Part shown: positions 24,501 to 27,436 of the stretch, piece by piece
How positions within the stretch are numbered: position 1 is the first letter of the stretch
How the letters are laid out: the number at the start of each line of letters is the position of its first letter
The notes under the pieces: generated by a model
Database searches by the model: none
What the model saw: the letters and a program-made list of their open reading frames with translations, nothing else
What the model was told of the DNA's origin: nothing
NCBI GenBank assembly: GCA_937910905.1
Contig: CALEPV010000039.1
Coordinates: 1-27,436 of the forward strand
Reading direction: 5' to 3'
Source of the DNA: an uncultured Prevotellaceae bacterium
GTDB lineage: Bacteria; Bacteroidota; Bacteroidia; Bacteroidales; Bacteroidaceae
Length of the DNA stretch: 27,436 nucleotides
Position numbers and translations under genes: made by a program

Positions 24501-25023
24501 AGTGCAGTACGATAAGTGGGGACGCAAGATATACATAGCAGCAGAGGATGGGCACGGGCATCTCATTGAGAAGACTGGTGAAGGATGGGCTGTGACGCGC
24601 TATGAGTACGACAACCACAACAACCAGACCTGCATCAGCTACTACGACGAAGACGACAGTCCCACGATGTGTGCCAACGGCTACCACAAGGTGGAGCAGA
24701 CCTACGACAACAAAAACCGCTGCACATCACGCGCCTACTTCGACACCGCCGGGCGTCCATGCACGTACATCGGCTACCACAAAGAGGTATACACCTACCC
24801 TGAGCATAGCAACAACAAGCTGGATGAGAGCTACTACGATGCCAACGGCAATTCCGTCGACTGCGACTACGGCTTCCATAGGATTGAGTTCATCTACAAT
24901 GACAACTACACCCTTGTACTCAAACGCAAGTTCTACCGCTCCAATGGCCGCCTGATTCTCACTCAGTCGTGGAATGGCGAGTCGTGGGTGACCGACTATA
25001 TCGGCCTGCCGAATAGTATGTAG
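21517..25023 (+). CDS. Ser/Thr kinase with TM and long YD-like repeat ectodomain
   Basis: A 1168-residue bitopic protein. The N-terminal Hanks-type kinase (about 9-272) has GKGGMGSVYLAE (16-27), K39 in VAIKVI, LHCDIKPENV (D134, K136, N139), LDFGIAR (151-157) and SPSYMSPEQ. The HRD arginine is replaced by cysteine (C133), so this is a non-RD kinase. One TM helix lies at about 284-302. The remaining 860 residues are predicted outside the cytoplasm. From about residue 448 they hold some 22 degenerate units of 31-33 residues with the pattern RYEYDxxGN...YYDxDGxP...GYAxx, related in look to YD/RHS or MORN-like repeats. The layout parallels PASTA-kinases, with repeats as a sensor or scaffold. It is followed after 54 nt by a peptidoglycan amidase gene. 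The ligand is unknown. Confidence 0.92.
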   Translation: MIGKEILNYRIIGVIGKGGMGSVYLAEHKLLDNVRVAIKVINADMVNSFTRQMLKQEAEHLAKLRHQNIVGFIEYHIDEEGNLYLIMEYAEGQSLRQFITETNGLIVEERLCPLFEPILDGVGYAHKQGILHCDIKPENVVITSDNSVKILDFGIARVINSTGEDENDGFVMGSPSYMSPEQLQNEHLDERSDIYSLGVLLHVMLTGHTPYDTTTLTEPEITRKVIEEPLPRMRAYYKYVSDAVQKVVDKATAKDPKLRYQSCAEFKKALHRAIYPHKLPFWSKIAAAVAVLAIIGGGWYLWDYNRVKTYYYKDYVERWGILEGIHELSASEHSHSHACYRFVYQKNRLLRVSYVNSFDKLLDISESEYNERATDQEFYYTEDGKVSRIVAKDRSGKSLYVKSYNDKLNTITFQYDDEHGTERTISNKTVGYTHFLEDNSAKGRISRWYIDYDNDGWVKAIHFHDMYGKAVHDENGIYGRLLKHDELGRITEVQYVGEDDQPHPTKWGLGIKRHFYDDADNWERTVYLTIDEEPALDAESGTAICANEYDEYGNQTYQLFCDGDGDPMYPVMHGIAGVHYTYDEHGLLLTQVCLDSDRDPMFNPSDGVATYAYEYDDNGYITRSSFFDADGDPVESSIGCAYTTRVNDQHGNELERWYYGLDDELYTTPGGYAGIKAEFDSIGNLMQNVVYDADQEPTQLQSGMAGFRYEYDERNMQIACYTLNTNLEPEATESRVAVERYEYDIRGNQTRTAYYEADGETPCLNSDHIAGYITSYDTDGNMTEERFFGLNGETVEDESEGYAIVRYTYDDNFNSTGAKYYNANGEPTLVNGRAAVQYINDDQGHVLESRLLGLDGQLATNYLITRYKYDRMGNIIEQSFFDTNEQPVLNYEKFHRITYKYNSRNQKTEQRYYDIDDNLTLFKSQGYAIIRYEYDNRGNNTKQSYFDTDEEPCKTMEGYSIMEREYDSFGNVVKESYFDIYGQPTNPSDMVPVGIVQYDKWGRKIYIAAEDGHGHLIEKTGEGWAVTRYEYDNHNNQTCISYYDEDDSPTMCANGYHKVEQTYDNKNRCTSRAYFDTAGRPCTYIGYHKEVYTYPEHSNNKLDESYYDANGNSVDCDYGFHRIEFIYNDNYTLVLKRKFYRSNGRLILTQSWNGESWVTDYIGLPNSM

Positions 25024-25041
25024 GGAGAAGCACCTTTTTGT

Positions 25042-25160
25042 AATTCACTATTGACAATTGACAACTCATTGTTCCTAATGACTTCAACGTCCCTTCATTC
25101 CATACCCCACTTATCCCCCAACAGCTCCAATCCCCCCTCCTCAGGGAGGGGCAGGGGGTG
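25042..25160. repeat. Extragenic repeat-like sequence running into the amidase coding start
   Basis: The segment begins with ATTGACAATTGACAACTCAT, a short-period sequence like those scattered between genes in Prevotella/Bacteroides genomes. It then has a GC-rich palindrome, CCCCTCC-tcag-GGAGGGG (25134-25151), followed by GCAGGGGGTGGGC. From memory, such C/G-rich repeats are common in these genomes. The palindrome is read as codons of the amidase N-terminus. Confidence 0.55.
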
Positions 25161-25905
25161 GGCTGCCCTTTGCCTGTCCTTCCTGCTATGTTCGGTGATG
25201 GCTGTGGCCGGCACACCGTTCACCATAGTGCTGGATGCAGGGCATGGAGGCAAGGACCCCGGTGCACTGGGCAAGAGAGGAAGCGAGAAAAACATCAACC
25301 TCAGCGTGGCACTGGCTGTGGGACGACTGGTGGAACAGAACATGCCAGCCATCAAGGTGATTTATACACGCAAGACCGACGTGTTTGTCGAGCTAAACGA
25401 GCGTGCAGCCATAGCCAATCGCGCCAAGGCCGACCTCTTCGTGTCCATCCACACCAATGCTGTGGCTGGCAATGCAGCTGCGCGCGGCTCCGAGACCTAC
25501 ACACTAGGTATGCACCGTGCGGCCGACAATCTGGCTGTTGCACAACGCGAGAACGAGGTCATCATGCTGGAGAACGACTACGAGCAGCGCTACGAAGGCT
25601 TCGACCCTCGCGAAGCCGAGAGCTACATCATCTTCGAGCTGATACAGGATGTCAACATGGCTCAAAGCGCACGCCTGGCCACAATGGTGCAACGCCAGCT
25701 GCTCAGTGCCGGCCGTCCCGACAAGGGCGTACACCAAGCGGGCTTCCTCGTACTCCGAGCCACATCTATGCCGTCATGTCTGGTTGAACTGGGCTATATC
25801 ACCACCCCTACCGAGGAAAGCTACCTGCTCAGCGATGCCGGTGTCAGCCAGTTGGCGCAGGGCATCTATCAGGCCATCAAGTCCTACTATGAGAGCCAGC
25901 AGTAA
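25078..25905 (+). CDS. Secreted N-acetylmuramoyl-L-alanine amidase (Amidase_3)
   Basis: A 275-residue zinc amidase that cleaves the bond between N-acetylmuramic acid and the stem peptide of peptidoglycan. Zinc ligands and catalytic residues are in VLDAGHGGKDPGALG (H56), GSEKNINLSVA (E70), LFVSIHTNAV (H125) and CLVELGYIT (catalytic E237). A hydrophobic stretch (AALCLSFLLCSVMAVAG, about 29-45) is a signal peptide, so it acts in the periplasm. The n-region before it is unusually long (about 28 residues) and partly encoded by the GC-rich repeat. I chose the ATG at 25078; a TTG at 25051 is possible but lies in repeat sequence. Last gene of the signalling operon, ending in a terminator hairpin. Confidence 0.9.
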   Translation: MTSTSLHSIPHLSPNSSNPPSSGRGRGWAALCLSFLLCSVMAVAGTPFTIVLDAGHGGKDPGALGKRGSEKNINLSVALAVGRLVEQNMPAIKVIYTRKTDVFVELNERAAIANRAKADLFVSIHTNAVAGNAAARGSETYTLGMHRAADNLAVAQRENEVIMLENDYEQRYEGFDPREAESYIIFELIQDVNMAQSARLATMVQRQLLSAGRPDKGVHQAGFLVLRATSMPSCLVELGYITTPTEESYLLSDAGVSQLAQGIYQAIKSYYESQQ

Positions 25906-25925
25906 AGCTCTCCAGCTTTATTTTT
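25903..25925. terminator. Bidirectional terminator containing two stop codons
   Basis: TAAAGCT-ctcc-AGCTTTA (25903-25920) is a perfect 7-bp stem with a 4-nt loop, followed by TTTTT on the plus strand. The left arm starts with the TAA of the amidase gene; the right arm ends with TTA, the reverse complement of the TAA that ends the convergent gene fragment. Confidence 0.75.
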
Positions 25926-26139
25926 CCATCAAGAACAGATACTCCTTGTACTGGTTGTCGGTCGTAACCCACTCGTTTGTCCAGCGCATACCACTCATCA
26001 CGTTCTGCTTATAGTCAATCTCGCGTACATCAATGAGATTGCCATAGCTGTTGATTATATCATATAGTGGGTCACCTGCATAACCGCGTGGATTAACCGA
26101 AAATCTTGACCAGCCTAAAGATGAAGAATTTCTTGTCAA
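25918..26139 (-). pseudogene. C-terminal fragment of an unrecognised gene
   Basis: A 73-codon open frame on the minus strand without an ATG near its beginning; the only initiator is a TTG directly after a stop codon. The peptide (containing PRGYAGDPLYDIINSYGN and MRWTNEWVTTDNQYKEYLFL) looks like real protein sequence and ends at a TAA inside the terminator hairpin. I take it as the 3' end of a gene whose 5' part was lost when the IS sequences to the right arrived. I do not recognise the family. The following stretch to 26230 has no other gene. Confidence 0.45.
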
Positions 26140-26180
26140 TCACACCCCTTAACTGAGCCCTGAAGTCTTTGATTCCTGAC

Positions 26181-26219
26181 TTCGGGAATTTCTCCCGAAA
26201 ATCAATTTTTCTGACACGC
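26181..26219 (+). terminator. Hairpin with T-rich tail before the IS remnant
   Basis: TTCGGGA-atttc-TCCCGAA (26181-26199) is a perfect 7-bp stem followed by AATCAATTTTT. It has the form of a plus-strand intrinsic terminator, perhaps protecting the IS-like unit from outside transcription. Confidence 0.45.
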
Positions 26220-26260
26220 TGTATTTGATTTTCAGTGAGTTACAAAAGCTTTTCGGGTGA

Positions 26261-26508
26261 TTTGGGTGACGCAAGGTGATTCTTTGCTACCTTTGTGCCA
26301 TGTTTGTACGCAAGAAGAGAAACAGGACTGGCACTATCAGTGTTGTGGTGGTGGACAAGAGCCATGGAGGGTTCAAGGAGGTGAAGAACTTCGGAGTAGC
26401 ATCATCCGAGGAAGAAGCCGACATATTATATATGAGGGCACGCGAGTGGATTGGTACCTACGCAGGCCAGCAGGTGATTGACCTGACTTCGTCAATGCGA
26501 CACCCAAA
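26261..26508 (+). mobile_element. Internally deleted IS remnant bounded by inverted repeats
   Basis: TTTGGGTGACGCA at 26261-26273 and TGCGACACCCAAA at 26496-26508 form a 12/13 inverted repeat about 250 bp across. The same 13-mer, TTTGGGTGTCGCA, stands at 26816-26828 in front of the next transposase gene, so these are likely IS end sequences. Inside lie a -7-like box (TACCTTTG, 26288-26295) and only the first 60 or so codons of a transposase. Confidence 0.6.
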
Positions 26509-26551
26509 CTTCAGATCTTGCCCAAATCCTCTTGGAAAAGGGGTTGTATAG
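26300..26551 (+). pseudogene. Truncated transposase, N-terminal fragment
   Basis: The first 60 or so residues (MFVRKKRNRTGTISVVVVDK onward, through EEEADILYMRAREWI and AGQQVIDL) align throughout with the N-terminus of the transposase starting at 26854. After QQVIDL, near 26480, the similarity ends and the frame continues through the inverted repeat into unrelated sequence for about 23 codons. Therefore the catalytic DDE domain is missing and no active enzyme can be made. The ATG lies 4 nt after a TACCTTTG box, so the message may have been almost leaderless. Confidence 0.75.
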
Positions 26552-26747
26552 CCCTATGGCTGTCAGTCAGGAACATGGTTCTGGTATAGTAACCCTTGTT
26601 GTTGGGCATGTGCACCCTAACCGTTGCAATGGTTTTTGCAATGTCCAGCACCTTGTCCACACTTAATTTGATGCCAATCGCTGCAATAATTCGCTCCAGT
26701 TCCTTATAAACCTTGTAGGCAACGAAGCAAATGCACACGTCTTGACT
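26511..26747 (-). pseudogene. Transposase C-terminal fragment (IS1634/IS4-like), opposite orientation
   Basis: About 79 codons on the minus strand. The peptide (CICFVAYKVYKELERIIAAI, then LSVDKVLDIAKTIATVRVHM and TRTMFLTDSHRAIQPLF) is typical of the C-terminal end of IS1634-like transposases. Upstream in the frame are two consecutive TGA codons (the nearer at 26750-26748), so the rest is gone. The TGA stop (26513-26511) lies two bases from the inverted repeat of the plus-strand remnant. It cannot be the missing end of that remnant because it points the other way, so at least two rearranged copies are involved. Confidence 0.65.
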
Positions 26748-26853
26748 TCATCACTTTTTGCGCCACAAAATAGCGGCCATTGAAAATCAGCTAGTTACAA
26801 AAACAATTGGGTGTCTTTGGGTGTCGCAAGCAAAAAAACGCCACCTTTGCACC

Positions 26854-27436
26854 ATGTATCCACGGAAGAAACCCAACCGCTCCGGCACTATCAGCGTAGT
26901 CGTAGTGAGCAAGTCGCATGGCAAGACGAGGTATGTCCACAATATGGGCACTGTAGAAACGGACGCAGAGGCCGACGCTCTGCTTTTGAAGGCGCATGAC
27001 TGGATTCGCAAGCATGGCGGCCAGCAAGAGCTTGACTTCGATGACGAATGTGGAAAGGAACAGGAGGAGACGGTTCGTGTCCTTGACAATATGGATGCCA
27101 TCATCATCAACGGCACACAATTGTTGTTGGACCGGATATACGACAGTGTTGGCTTCAACCAGATTCCCGACGAGATCCTCCGCCATATGGTTATAGCCAG
27201 GGTGTCACAGCCCCGGAGCAAGCTGGCCACGGTGTCCTATCTGAAATCGTACTATGATGAGGACGTTGACCTGAACCACATCTACCGGTACATGGACAAG
27301 CTCTACAACACGCAGAAAGAGCTGGTACAGCAGATAAGCGTGGAGCACACCCGGAAGATACTCGGTGGGAAGATTGGCCTGATGTTCTACGACGTGACCA
27401 CGCTCTACTTCGAGACCTCCAAGACCGACGTGTTGA
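26854..27436 (+). CDS. IS1634/IS4-like transposase (5' part, runs off the window)
   Basis: The frame from ATG 26854 is open to the window edge (194 codons). It starts MYPRKKPNRSGTISVVVVSK and reaches KIGLMFYDVTTLYFETSKTD, in which the aspartate of FYDVTTLYFE is the first acidic residue of the DDE catalytic triad. A segment near residue 115 (ARVSQPRSKLATVSYLKSYY) is also typical of the family. The upstream 65 nt share AGTTACAAAA and TTTGGGTG-CGCA with the remnant at 26261, marking the IS left end. The right half of the gene and element are outside the window, so intactness cannot be judged. Family assignment is from memory of the motif. Confidence 0.82.
   Translation, partial: MYPRKKPNRSGTISVVVVSKSHGKTRYVHNMGTVETDAEADALLLKAHDWIRKHGGQQELDFDDECGKEQEETVRVLDNMDAIIINGTQLLLDRIYDSVGFNQIPDEILRHMVIARVSQPRSKLATVSYLKSYYDEDVDLNHIYRYMDKLYNTQKELVQQISVEHTRKILGGKIGLMFYDVTTLYFETSKTDVL

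Noticed and set aside
21517..25023. RHS-type polymorphic toxin
   Set aside because: The repeats look like YD repeats, but there is no RHS core PxxxxDPxG motif and no C-terminal toxin; the N-terminus is a kinase followed by a TM, and no immunity gene follows.
25042..25074. Start of a CRISPR-like array (repeated TTGACAATTGACAA)
   Set aside because: Only two or three very short units without spacers; typical intergenic low-complexity sequence.
16162..25905. Type VI secretion regulatory cluster (FHA, STK, PP2C)
   Set aside because: No Tss genes such as sheath, VgrG, ClpV or membrane complex are in the window; the presence of protease and amidase points elsewhere.

Overview
The window looks like a chromosomal segment from a Bacteroidales bacterium, most likely Prevotellaceae or a close relative. 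The reasons are the gene families (DUF5606, DUF4924, a Bacteroides-type NADP glutamate dehydrogenase, a helix-hairpin-helix/outer-membrane-like protein, a POT peptide transporter of the ERFGYY type), the near absence of Shine-Dalgarno sequences, and several TAnnTTTG (-7) boxes typical of Bacteroidetes sigma factor. The genus is an inference; no rRNA or other marker is present.

Left part (1-15.9 kb): mostly housekeeping genes. On the minus strand are the possible start of an unidentified gene at the left edge, a DUF5606 protein, and gdhA. Next comes a likely minus-strand run read from right to left: LysE-type exporter, DUF4924 protein, rfbD, prfC and a Sua5/YrdC protein. Divergent from the LysE gene lie a ROK glucokinase and a POT peptide transporter on the plus strand. 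A minus-strand pair follows (PHP phosphoesterase, then the HHH/putative beta-barrel protein). Then come a small plus-strand His-rich membrane protein and a minus-strand pair, MscS channel followed by a KefB-type antiporter.

Middle part (16.1-25.9 kb): the most notable region. Seven co-directional genes with short gaps encode an FHA-FHA-TM-trypsin-like protease, a zinc-ribbon/FHA protein, a PP2C phosphatase with one TM and an acidic tail, a Ser/Thr kinase-FHA-TM protein, an FHA-TM protein, a second Ser/Thr kinase with one TM and about 22 YD-like repeats predicted to lie outside the cytoplasm, and a secreted N-acetylmuramoyl-L-alanine amidase. The apparent logic is an inner-membrane phosphosignalling set. 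Writers (two kinases), an eraser (PP2C) and readers (five FHA domains) are predicted in the cytoplasm. They are connected through single TM helices to a periplasmic protease, a repeat-rich ectodomain and an acidic tail, with a peptidoglycan hydrolase at the end. No type VI or type VII secretion genes are nearby. I regard this as the candidate undescribed system; its function is inferred from domains only.

Right part (25.9-27.4 kb): a bidirectional terminator, a C-terminal fragment of an unrecognised gene, an internally deleted IS-like remnant bounded by inverted repeats, an oppositely oriented transposase C-terminal fragment, and the 5' part of an apparently intact IS1634/IS4-like transposase running off the window.

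Several intergenic spacers carry short repeats: three copies of a 16-bp motif after gdhA, a 9-bp tandem array between rfbD and prfC, a hairpin-rich repeat inside the signalling operon, and a GC-rich repeat that contributes codons to the amidase signal peptide. I saw no tRNA, rRNA or CRISPR array.
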